Of a stretch of 6,549 nucleotides of DNA, positions 1 to 5,348 are shown piece by piece. Under the pieces are notes generated by a model. The model did no database searches. It was given only the letters and a program-made list of their open reading frames with translations, and was not told where the DNA came from. Origin of the DNA: Acidobacteriaceae bacterium. GTDB lineage: Bacteria > Acidobacteriota > Terriglobia > Terriglobales > SbA1. A program made the translations under genes and the position numbers. The stretch's first letter is position 1; each line of letters opens with the position of its first letter. The DNA is taken from positions 1 to 6,549 of the forward strand of contig PMHI01000782.1 in NCBI GenBank assembly GCA_003156615.1, read 5' to 3'.

Positions 1-28
1 GTTATGTTGTGTTCCCATTTATGTGGCC
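1..28 (+). repeat. Left terminal inverted repeat of the RIT element
   Basis: The outer repeat starts GTTATGTTGT and ends TTATGTGGCC. It matches the reverse complement of 3363-3390 at 25 of 28 positions, with differences at repeat positions 11, 14 and 18. Weaker similarity continues inward: 33-44 matches the reverse complement of 3347-3358 at 10 of 12. Within the repeat the octamer TTATGTKG occurs twice, at 2-9 and 19-26, in direct orientation 17 bp apart. These are probable recombinase-binding or end-recognition sites. Confidence 0.88.
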
Positions 29-75
29 CCAGGCTGGTAAGGCCTTGATATGGTTGCAGACCGAGCCAGCCCGAC

Positions 76-85
76 ACCACATAAG
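76..85 (-). repeat. Inner inverted copy of the terminal octamer, left end
   Basis: CCACATAA at 77-84 is the reverse complement of TTATGTGG, so it points toward the left terminus. Aligned with the inner copy at the right end (3307-3316), 8 of 10 bases agree. It lies between the stop of the third recombinase gene (93-95) and the outer repeat. Its outer edge is 84-85 bp from the element edge, as at the other end. Confidence 0.65.
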
Positions 86-92
86 ATTTGCC

Positions 93-1088
93 CTAGAGTG
101 AGCGCAAGAAGTTCATCAACTTTGGGTCCTCGCGCCAGCTTTTGTTGGTTTCCGGTCCACCGGCGACCTCGCACGTTGCCAGGGCTTTTGCCTTCATCTC
201 GAGATCGGTTTCTGTGTAAATATTGGTGGTGTCCAGGTAGACGTGACCAAGCCACGAGCGAATCGTGTTGATATCTACGCCCGCACGGAGCAGGTGATTG
301 GCCGTGGTATGGCGGATGGTATGCGGGCTGACTTGTTTGTTGGCCACGGACGGCATCTTCTCGCTGGCCTTTTTCGCATAACGTCCCACCATGGCATAGA
401 TACCGAAACGGGTGATGGGATCGCCACAACGATTCAAGAAAACTCGATCCTCAAGCGGACGATTGGCAATCAGAGGAGCTAGGGTATCCATGGTTGTCCG
501 CCACAGAGGACACTGACGCTCCTTGCGGCCCTTGCCGACAATCCGCACGAATAAATCCGCGGAGTGTAGGTCCCGAACGATCAACTGGGCGGCTTCGTCA
601 GCCCGGGCTCCCGAGTTGTAGAGAAAGAGCAGAAGAGCATAGTCGCGCTCTCCTTGCCGGGTCTGGCGATCGGGTGCGGCCAAAAGGGTATCCATCTCCG
701 GCTTAGTCAAGTGGGGGATAACCACTTTGGTCGTCTTCTTAAATGGGATGGTGCGGATCTGGCCGCACCAGACAATATGCTCGGGACTGCGCGCCGCCAC
801 GAAACGGGCTAAAGCATGGAGGGCAGCTAATCTCTGGTTACGGGTGGCAATCGAACACTGTCGAGATTCTTCCAAATGGGTCAGAAACAAACGCACAATC
901 TCTGCGGAGAGATCGGTGGGTGTGAGTCGATCCAGGGCCTTGTTGAGCTTGGTTGCGACAAAGGGGAGGAGAAGCACTAGGGTATCGCGATAACTACGCT
1001 GTGTGTTGCGTGCTAGATTCCGTTCCCCAACAAGATGTTCTAGAAGGAAACGCCGTAGCCAGACGCCTAACGATGGAGCTTCACGCAT
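93..1088 (-). CDS. Tyrosine recombinase, third gene of the RIT trio (331 aa)
   Basis: This is a site-specific tyrosine recombinase/integrase of the phage-integrase family. It would cleave and rejoin DNA through a 3'-phosphotyrosyl intermediate. Counted from the chosen ATG, an N-terminal core-binding (SAM-like) domain spans roughly residues 5-105 and the catalytic domain roughly 125-300. Catalytic residues visible are R162 (SGARADE), K186 (VGKGRKE), H256 and R259 (PHTIRH), H282 (LGHVYLDTT) and nucleophile Y291 (NIYTE). The ATG at 1088 is preceded by GGGAGG six bases upstream and overlaps the previous gene's stop by 8 bp. A TTG 27 bases further upstream is possible but lacks that spacing to a ribosome site. 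The tail after the tyrosine (about 40 residues, with the stretch DLEMKAKALATCEV) is typical of integrases at this position in such trios, from memory. The protein appears intact. Confidence 0.93.
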   Translation of the reverse strand: MREAPSLGVWLRRFLLEHLVGERNLARNTQRSYRDTLVLLLPFVATKLNKALDRLTPTDLSAEIVRLFLTHLEESRQCSIATRNQRLAALHALARFVAARSPEHIVWCGQIRTIPFKKTTKVVIPHLTKPEMDTLLAAPDRQTRQGERDYALLLFLYNSGARADEAAQLIVRDLHSADLFVRIVGKGRKERQCPLWRTTMDTLAPLIANRPLEDRVFLNRCGDPITRFGIYAMVGRYAKKASEKMPSVANKQVSPHTIRHTTANHLLRAGVDINTIRSWLGHVYLDTTNIYTETDLEMKAKALATCEVAGGPETNKSWREDPKLMNFLRSL

Positions 1089-2019
1089 GTGCTGCCTCCC
1101 AGGCGTAGCGTTCAAATCGCTGGCTTGCTTCCCGCAGCAGTTCCGGCGTCATCGTGAGATAACGTTGAGTAGCTGCGACATCCACGTGCCCCAGATAGGT
1201 GGCCAGTTGTGGCAACAGGCGCTGCACATCAGCTCCTTGGCGGTACCAGGAAATCAGGCGATGAACCGCGAAGGAATGACGCATGTCATGAAGCCGTGGC
1301 TGGAACCGACCTCCATCATGACGTTCCACTTTGGCATGGCGACGCAGCCGGCTGAAGATTAAGTCTGGGGCCCAAGGTTGGATCGCGCTTCCAGTACGGG
1401 AGACGAAGAAGGGTTGATCCGGCTGGGCCGAATGGTCTTTGTTGCGTTGACTGGCATAGCGGGTGAGCACGTTGACCAGATCCGGACCGATGGGCACGAG
1501 TCTGGTCTTGTAGAACTTGGTTTCCCGAATCTGGATCAAGGCAGTGGAAAGGCTTACATCCTTTGCGGTGAGGGCGAGTGCCTCGCTGATGCGTAGCCCC
1601 GCTCCATACAGTAAGAGGATCAGGGCCCGCAAGGTGTAGGCCCGAACTTTGCAGCAAGGGTGTTCGCATAGAGATGTGGCCTCCAGCAGGCGCTGCAGCT
1701 CTTCGCGCGAGTAGATGTAGGCAACAAAGGCCGGTGGCCGTTTGGGGACAAGCGTAGGAAGGGGAGAGCCGGTGCAATAGCCGCGCGAGATCGCGAAACG
1801 GTAAAAACCGACTAGCACCTCGTGTTTCCTGTGCCAGAAGCGAGTCACCGGTCCATTACCCGCTATAAAGGCAAGTACCGGGGCAGGTTCAACATCGGCC
1901 ATGGCGATGTCTCCCATCACCCGACAAAAGGACTTGAGAGTACGTTGTTCCGTGCGGAAACGCATGCCCATAGACTGTTTGTGGGCGACATACTGAGCCG
2001 TAAGCTCCGACAGTTTCAT
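1081..2019 (-). CDS. Tyrosine recombinase, second gene of the RIT trio (312 aa)
   Basis: This is the second phage-integrase-family recombinase. The open frame runs upstream to 2313, but the start is taken as the ATG at 2019. That ATG has GGGAGG seven bases upstream and forms an ATGA overlap with the first gene's TGA. From that Met, the core-binding domain covers about residues 1-95 and the catalytic domain about 100-300. Visible catalytic residues are R143 (GAGLRISEAL), probably K168 (RETKFYK), H244 and R247 (LHDMRHSF), H278 (LGHVDVAAT) and Y287 (QRYLTM). The pattern is complete and the C-terminus ends shortly after the tyrosine helix. Its divergence from both neighbours argues for three specialised subunits rather than tandem duplicates. 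Tight overlap on both sides indicates one transcript and translational coupling. Confidence 0.93.
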   Translation of the reverse strand: MKLSELTAQYVAHKQSMGMRFRTEQRTLKSFCRVMGDIAMADVEPAPVLAFIAGNGPVTRFWHRKHEVLVGFYRFAISRGYCTGSPLPTLVPKRPPAFVAYIYSREELQRLLEATSLCEHPCCKVRAYTLRALILLLYGAGLRISEALALTAKDVSLSTALIQIRETKFYKTRLVPIGPDLVNVLTRYASQRNKDHSAQPDQPFFVSRTGSAIQPWAPDLIFSRLRRHAKVERHDGGRFQPRLHDMRHSFAVHRLISWYRQGADVQRLLPQLATYLGHVDVAATQRYLTMTPELLREASQRFERYAWEAAHA

Positions 2020-3263
2020 AGCAAACCTCCCAAATCGAAGTTGCCCACCTCGCGCAACCCGGCCAAATCCACCTTGGCATAGGTACGAGTCGCGGACGCA
2101 CTGTGGTGCCCAAGGTGATCGCCCACTTCCTTGAGCGAGAACCTCTCGGCCACGAGGTGTCCCGCACAGGCGTGACGAAGAGAATGTGGGCCACGATGTC
2201 GGCTCTCGATTTCCAGTGCACCCAAGCGACTGCACACCGCGTGGTACAGCGCGCCCGGCGAGAGTGGACGAAAGGGTGCGTTCAAGGTGAGAAAGATCTC
2301 GCGATGAGAACAACGGGGCCTGACTTGTTGCAGATAGCGAATTATGGCTTGGCCAACGCTCCGCAGCAGGGGATATTCCTGAGTCTCACGCTGCTTGGGA
2401 CGCAGGATGGCAATGATCTCGTGCTCCCAATTCACCTGTTCCAGTCGCAGACGAGCCACTTCGGTGCTACGAAACCCGTACATGGCAACCAACATCAAGA
2501 TCGCCCGATCACGAATGTCTCGCGGCTGCTCGCCCCAGGTACTGGTGATGAGTCGCTGCACGTCCGCCCAGGTCGGTCCAACCGGGAGCGCTTCCTGCGT
2601 GAACAGACGCGGCCCATTGATGCCGACTGATATACCGCGCTCACACCAACCGCGCATTTCCGCGTGTCGAAAGAATGCACGTAAAGCTTTCGCACTGGTC
2701 GCTACCGAAACACGCCCCCACTCCTGATCTCCCTTCCTGCTCAAGAAGGCATCCACGTCTCTGACCGACGCCTCAGCAAGAGGGCGGTTCTGACTGACCA
2801 GCCAAGTAAAGAACTTTTGCACATGCCAGCATCGAGCACGGATCGTAACCTCGGACAAACCACGCTCCTCGCGCATGTAGTGGACGAAGTCCTCGATTAG
2901 GTCGACAAACGGAGAAGGTGCGGGCTCCCGTTCTTGCCATAGACCTAAGAACTGGAGCCAATCTGTGCCCACTTGCAAGAACAACTCCTTTGACCACCTT
3001 GGACCGTGACTGCGGTGTCTGCGTTGTTGGTGATGAGCCCACTGGGTGGCAGCTATTTCAAGATCGTGCCTGCCAATTGCCTTGCACGTTGTCACGTTGA
3101 TGTGTTTGGCGATTACCAGAAGTTCTCTAGCGATTCGTAGCAGTGTGCCGCGTGCTGCCCCTTCCTTGGCTCGATGGAGTAAAAACCGCCGACGCTCGTC
3201 GGCGGCAGGGCCGTTGCGATGACGTGCTAAGACAGTTGGATACTGGAACAGCGATTCAAACAT
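2016..3263 (-). CDS. Tyrosine recombinase, first gene of the RIT trio (415 aa)
   Basis: This is the longest and first-transcribed recombinase of the trio. It has an extra N-terminal region of about 115 residues before a core-binding domain (about 117-215, containing FVHYMREERGLSEVTIRA). The catalytic domain runs about 230-405. Catalytic residues visible are R265 (YGFRSTEVARL), K290 (LRPKQRE), H360 and R363 (PHSLRHACAGHL), H386 (LGHHSASAT) and Y395 (TRTYAKVD). The ATG start at 3263 has AAAGGAG seven bases upstream, which is strong support. The stop TGA overlaps the next gene's ATG. The upstream 127 bp contain the right terminal structure, so the promoter must lie within or beyond the element end; I could not identify convincing -35/-10 boxes. 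The extra N-terminus may contact arm-type sites or partner recombinases, which is inference. Confidence 0.93.
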   Translation of the reverse strand: MFESLFQYPTVLARHRNGPAADERRRFLLHRAKEGAARGTLLRIARELLVIAKHINVTTCKAIGRHDLEIAATQWAHHQQRRHRSHGPRWSKELFLQVGTDWLQFLGLWQEREPAPSPFVDLIEDFVHYMREERGLSEVTIRARCWHVQKFFTWLVSQNRPLAEASVRDVDAFLSRKGDQEWGRVSVATSAKALRAFFRHAEMRGWCERGISVGINGPRLFTQEALPVGPTWADVQRLITSTWGEQPRDIRDRAILMLVAMYGFRSTEVARLRLEQVNWEHEIIAILRPKQRETQEYPLLRSVGQAIIRYLQQVRPRCSHREIFLTLNAPFRPLSPGALYHAVCSRLGALEIESRHRGPHSLRHACAGHLVAERFSLKEVGDHLGHHSASATRTYAKVDLAGLREVGNFDLGGLL

Positions 3264-3267
3264 GTCA

Positions 3268-3288
3268 GATCTCCTTTGGAGTGAGATC
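3268..3288 (-). promoter_or_regulatory. Hairpin overlapping the ribosome site of the first recombinase gene
   Basis: On the minus strand GATCTC and GAGATC form a perfect 6-bp stem around a 9-base loop. The Shine-Dalgarno AAAGGAG of the recombinase starting at 3263 lies in the loop and 3' arm. Inside the same stretch CTCC-AAA-GGAG can form an alternative stem that pairs the ribosome site directly. Either fold would partly hide the site and could keep recombinase translation low. The pairing is seen; the regulatory role is inferred. Confidence 0.35.
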
Positions 3289-3306
3289 CGACAAGTATGG
3301 GGTCTC

Positions 3307-3316
3307 GTTATGTTGT
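3307..3316 (+). repeat. Inner inverted copy of the terminal octamer, right end
   Basis: GTTATGTTGT here is identical to bases 1-10. With the following C it forms an 11-bp perfect inverted repeat against 3380-3390. Its first base is 84 bp from the right element edge, almost the same distance as the inner copy at the left end. It lies upstream of the first recombinase gene, so protein binding here could also repress the operon. Confidence 0.7.
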
Positions 3317-3362
3317 CCTCATTGATACGCCGCTGTTGAAAACTTGGGACTTACGAGCGGAA

Positions 3363-3390
3363 GGCCACATAACTGGCAAGACAACATAAC
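3363..3390 (-). repeat. Right terminal inverted repeat of the RIT element
   Basis: The reverse complement of this stretch matches 1-28 at 25 of 28 bases. On the plus strand it begins GGCCACATAA and ends ACAACATAAC. It contains two octamers, CCACATAA at 3365-3372 and CAACATAA at 3382-3389, with the same 17-bp offset as at the left end. It marks the right edge of the mobile unit. Confidence 0.88.
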
Positions 3391-3393
3391 AGG

Positions 3394-3417
3394 TCAAATG
3401 TGCTCCTGAACATTTGA
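3394..3417. repeat. 7-bp inverted repeat just outside the RIT right end
   Basis: TCAAATG (3394-3400) and CATTTGA (3411-3417) are perfect inverted arms around a 10-base spacer, starting 4 bp beyond the terminal repeat. The right arm touches the intron-like sequence beginning at 3416. It could be a remnant of the target site, a stem of the host intron, or chance. There is no T run, so a terminator is unlikely. Confidence 0.4.
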
Positions 3418-3482
3418 TGCGGGAAACCCGCTCGTCCGGATCCGTGGAGGGGGTCATGAGTAATCGTGATCCCTACTCCGAC
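3416..3482 (+). ncRNA. 3' end of a group II intron (partial domain V and domain VI), degenerate
   Basis: 3416-3443 (GATGCGGGAAACCCGC then TCGTCCGGATCC) strongly resembles the distal stem, loop and 3' strand of bacterial group II intron domain V. It follows with a domain VI-like hairpin: GGAG (3446-3449) pairs with CTCC (3476-3479), and GGGGTCA (3450-3456) pairs with TGATCCC (3467-3473). The unpaired A at 3475 is eight bases from the end, where a branch-point A belongs, and the stretch ends in AC at 3482 as introns do. The 5' strand of domain V with its AGC catalytic triad is absent or unrecognisable, so splicing competence is unlikely. No intron-encoded reverse transcriptase is in the window; it would lie left of the RIT element if that inserted into the intron. 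The call is from remembered consensus, not a covariance model. Confidence 0.55.
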
Positions 3483-3500
3483 TGTCGTTGAGTAATATAG

Positions 3501-3818
3501 TCAGCACATCCTCATGTGAGGTCTCGTTCCCGTATCCGAAACGTGTTCATCCTTAAGTTTCAGCAGTCTGTCAAGAAAGGAGCGATAGCGCTGCAGGGGA
3601 AGCCGGAGATCCTCAGTGGACACGTTGTCACCGCTGTCCCACTGCTTTTCCAATCCCGACCGCTCGTTGGCAAAACCGTCCGCGAGGCGCTGCATCACCG
3701 CAGCTACCAGCTCATCTGCGCCTTCGACCGTCCGGCGTAGCTCGTCCACGAATCCCGTCTGTAGCGTGCTCCACTGGGACCGGAAATCTCCCATCTCCGG
3801 TTCCGAAAACAAGGCCAT
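3501..3818 (-). CDS. Conserved hypothetical protein, helical, 105 aa
   Basis: I recognise no named domain. The residue 16-85 block (from QWSTLQTGFVDE through RYRSFLDRLL) is rich in charged residues with helical periodicity. It contains the motif STEDLRLPLQRYRSFLDRLL (67-86) and a central FANERSGLEKQWDSGD (49-64). It resembles unnamed hypothetical proteins I recall from Acidobacteriota, which usually end near the RLL. The extra tail here (about residues 87-105) may be readthrough into unrelated sequence beside the intron end at 3482. No signal peptide or membrane segment is visible, so it is probably cytoplasmic. The ATG at 3818 has only a distant GAGGGG upstream. The frame stays open further up to a TAA at 3861-3863, and a separate in-frame ORF precedes that TAA. 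The original gene may have been longer and is now split by a nonsense codon. Confidence 0.6.
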   Translation of the reverse strand: MALFSEPEMGDFRSQWSTLQTGFVDELRRTVEGADELVAAVMQRLADGFANERSGLEKQWDSGDNVSTEDLRLPLQRYRSFLDRLLKLKDEHVSDTGTRPHMRMC

Positions 3819-3860
3819 GGGCTTTGAGATTTCGGCCCCTCGATCCAGCGTTTCCGCCTC

Positions 3861-3965
3861 TTAGCCCTTCACCAGCTTGGGTCCTTCGGGTTGCTTTGGC
3901 GGAATGCCGTCGGTCGCCAACTCGGCCGCCGGAAACTCTTCGTCTATCCTCTTTAGTTCAGCCAT
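3861..3965 (-). CDS. Short ORF (34 aa), probable N-terminal part of the downstream hypothetical gene
   Basis: The ORF starts MAELKRIDEEFPAAELATDG and ends PKQPEGPKLVKG. It is acidic then proline-rich, the sort of disordered N-terminus often placed before a helical domain. It has purine-rich AAGGAAAGAG upstream of its ATG, which is better than anything upstream of the ATG at 3818. Its TAA stop is in the same frame as the 105-aa protein, with 14 sense codons between the TAA and that protein's ATG. The simplest reading is one ancestral gene at 3501-3965 (154 sense positions) interrupted by a nonsense mutation. Two separate genes, or a sequencing error at 3861-3863, are alternatives. No function is known. 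Confidence 0.4.
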   Translation of the reverse strand: MAELKRIDEEFPAAELATDGIPPKQPEGPKLVKG

Positions 3966-4140
3966 TACCGAACTCTTTCCTTTCCGCAGTCGCTGGTGCT
4001 TGCGAATCGCCAGTATGGGAGTTTGGGGGTGGGAAAACTGGTCAGAATTGATCGCTTTGTAAATCAGTGCCGTGGCTTTTGGCGGAATGTGCGTGCAGAA
4101 GTGCAGAGGAGGGCGAAAATGACTCGCTCACAAGCAGGTA

Positions 4141-4533
4141 TCAGAACAGATTGGTCTTCAGAAGATCGATGACTTCGCTACCCCGACCATCAATTACGGC
4201 CTTCATCATGAAAAGACCGAAACCCTTTGCTTGATCCAACTTAATCGACGACGGCAGCGCGAGTTCCTGACGGTCGACCACAACTTCGACGAGAGCCGGC
4301 CCTGGACGGCTTAGCGCTTGGGCCAGGAGGGGGTGGACTTGCCCCGGCGCATTTGCCTTTAGTCCGAGCACGCCCGCAGCTTCCGCCATCTTCGCGAAAT
4401 CCGGGTTGCGAAGGTCCGTTGCGAAGTCAAGCATGCCGGCCGCTTTCATTTCGAGTTCCACGAAGGCCAGAGCACTGTTGTTAAAGACAATCAGTTTCAC
4501 CGGCAAGTCAAGCTGGCGGAGCGACAGCAACAA
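4141..4533 (-). pseudogene. poxB: C-terminal remnant of pyruvate oxidase / quinone-dependent pyruvate dehydrogenase (PoxB type)
   Basis: The intact family enzyme (about 570-600 aa, ThDP and FAD) decarboxylates pyruvate to acetate and CO2 and passes electrons to ubiquinone at the membrane. Only about the last 130 residues are present. Homology begins at LLSLRQLDLPVKLIVFNN, the second half of the ThDP motif: the NN is kept but the GDG about 25-30 residues earlier is gone. It runs to the family C-terminus with GFGLFMMKAVIDGRG and EVIDLLKTNL, which in E. coli PoxB belongs to the lipid-activated C-terminal region. Upstream the frame reads ten unrelated codons and then a TGA. The apparent start is a TTG inside the conserved domain without a Shine-Dalgarno. 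The pyruvate, FAD and most ThDP sites are missing, so it cannot be active. It is a 5'-truncated pseudogene with a breakpoint near 4534-4545. Confidence 0.85.
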
Positions 4534-4607
4534 ACCGCCTATGCACCACGGCTCGGATCCGGTTCACAATCCTACATGGTGCGCCTTACAGATCGAATCG
4601 CTCAGAG

Positions 4608-4623
4608 TGGTCTAATGTGACCA
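4608..4623. promoter_or_regulatory. Inverted repeat TGGTC-N6-GACCA upstream of the small membrane peptide gene
   Basis: TGGTC (4608-4612) and a mirrored GACCA (4619-4623) form a small dyad about 100 bp before the ATG at 4724. Half-sites of this kind are used by GntR-type repressors, although FadR-like sites have a much shorter spacer. A TTATAC at about 4641 could be a -10 box, but no good -35 sits at 17 bp. Chance is quite possible for a 5-bp dyad. Confidence 0.2.
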
Positions 4624-4723
4624 GACATCCGACTTGGCGGCTTATACCATGGCGCGTAGTGAAGAAATGAGATGACCGTTACAACGGCCAGTCCAGCTTC
4701 CTCTTACAAGTTGAGGTGACAAC

Positions 4724-4804
4724 ATGGAAACCGTATTGATTGTTCTTGTGGTGCTATTTTTGCTCGGCGGCGGGGGTTGGGGATACCGTCGCTGGCGCGG
4801 CTAG
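4724..4804 (+). CDS. Small single-span membrane peptide, 26 aa
   Basis: The product starts METVLIVLVVLFLLGGGG and ends WGYRRWRG. It is one hydrophobic stretch (residues 4-14) followed by four glycines and a short basic/aromatic tail, fitting a single membrane span with the positive end in the cytoplasm. The ATG is preceded by GAGGTGA, a full match to the 16S anti-Shine-Dalgarno, with four bases between. That is strong evidence of translation for such a short ORF. Very similar tiny proteins with a hydrophobic run, glycine cluster and Arg/Trp/Tyr end occur in many bacteria, often near other stress-linked small membrane proteins. I know no established function for them. It is on the opposite strand from its neighbours and probably has its own promoter. 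Confidence 0.6.
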   Translation: METVLIVLVVLFLLGGGGWGYRRWRG

Positions 4805-5348
4805 CGCGGACAGGGGATGCAAACGTGCGTTGGCCCTGCTGCGTGATCCTACGGGCCGTCGAATTCTATCAGACCCACGGTCGGAGATTTCACCGCGAGT
4901 TTCCGCATGAGAAATTCGGCCGTGCGATGTTCGAGATGACTAAATCGAACGAGACGCTGCCGGTACTGTGAAGACTTAACTTCGATGATTGAGATGAAGG
5001 AGGTCGACGATGCGCTTCCTCGGGAAGAGCTGTCGCAAGATAAACCGACGAAAGCCCTAAGTGGCGTGCCGCTCCATTCATAGTAACGACTTCTCTGTGA
5101 CACGCCGCTCGGCCAAACATAACGGGCTTGGACTCTATGACTTGGCCACCCTCCTCGCGTATCAAACTTGCACCAAGAGTTAAGGAATAACGACACAGTC
5201 GCTCGGCTTGCCGCATTTCATCGCGCGATAGCACTGTCCAGCCCAGTGTGCCGCAAGTCTGGCGGCGACCTCGAACAAATACAATTTCTGCTGGACTTAA
5301 TCGCGCGCGGACAGCAAACTTGGTATACCTAAGTCCATGAGAAACCAG
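4805..5348. other. About 540 bp without a convincing gene
   Basis: Several frames are open but none is recognised. On the plus strand a 64-codon frame (4777-4971) overlaps the membrane peptide gene and lacks a ribosome site. AAGGAGG at 4997-5003 stands before an ATG at 5010 that opens only 16 codons (to 5060), while another frame gives a 32-aa peptide at 4985-5083. On the minus strand the frame of the sigma factor stays open from its stop down to 4890 (about 152 codons). It has only a GTG at 5234 or a later ATG as possible starts, and no clear Shine-Dalgarno. No anti-sigma zinc-finger pattern (HxxxCxxC) is visible. The likeliest reading is intergenic or decayed sequence. Confidence 0.5.
5010..5060 (+). 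CDS. Possible 16-aa peptide with a consensus ribosome site
   Basis: AAGGAGG lies six bases before this ATG, the strongest Shine-Dalgarno in the window. The ORF encodes only MRFLGKSCRKINRRKP, a basic peptide, and then TAA. The same bases are also read in a 32-codon frame starting at 4985. A real short peptide, a leader, or the start of a gene broken by frameshift are all possible. I do not recognise the product. Confidence 0.2.
   Translation: MRFLGKSCRKINRRKP

Larger units (their letters stand above)
1..3390 (-). mobile_element. Recombinase-in-trio (RIT) element, apparently complete
   Basis: Three intact, different tyrosine recombinases lie head to tail with overlapping frames and fill almost all the space between two inverted terminal repeats (1-28 and 3363-3390). 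This is the defining architecture of RIT elements. The third gene stops at 93 and the first starts at 3263, so only about 90 bp at the left and 127 bp at the right are non-coding. Both stretches hold terminal-repeat structure and no passenger gene is present. All three proteins keep the full R-K-HxxR-H-Y catalytic set, so the element could be active. The outer left repeat begins at base 1 of the window, so the true left edge and any target duplication cannot be seen. The strand given is that of transcription. The RIT assignment is established knowledge applied to what is visible; mobility is inferred. Confidence 0.9.

Noticed and set aside
2020..2313. N-terminal extension of the second recombinase to 2313
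   Set aside because: The extra residues overlap the catalytic end of the first recombinase and look non-protein-like. The ATG at 2019 has GGGAGG and an ATGA overlap.
2103..2630. A 175-codon plus-strand open frame
   Set aside because: It is antisense to the first two recombinase genes, whose catalytic motifs are intact. The translation resembles no family and no ribosome site precedes it.
4018..4038. G-rich run (GGGAG then GGGGGTGGG) as a G-quadruplex
   Set aside because: Four separate runs of three G with short loops cannot be made; only a weak two-layer structure is possible.
4541..4585. tRNA-like look: GGTTCACAATCC with GCACCA/TGGTGC arms
   Set aside because: The T-arm-like stretch has no matching 5-bp stem and no anticodon or D arm could be placed, so it is not a tRNA.
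4849..5196. Minus-strand 115-codon ORF
   Set aside because: It overlaps another open minus frame, has no ribosome site or recognisable domain, and starts internally; it is most likely chance.
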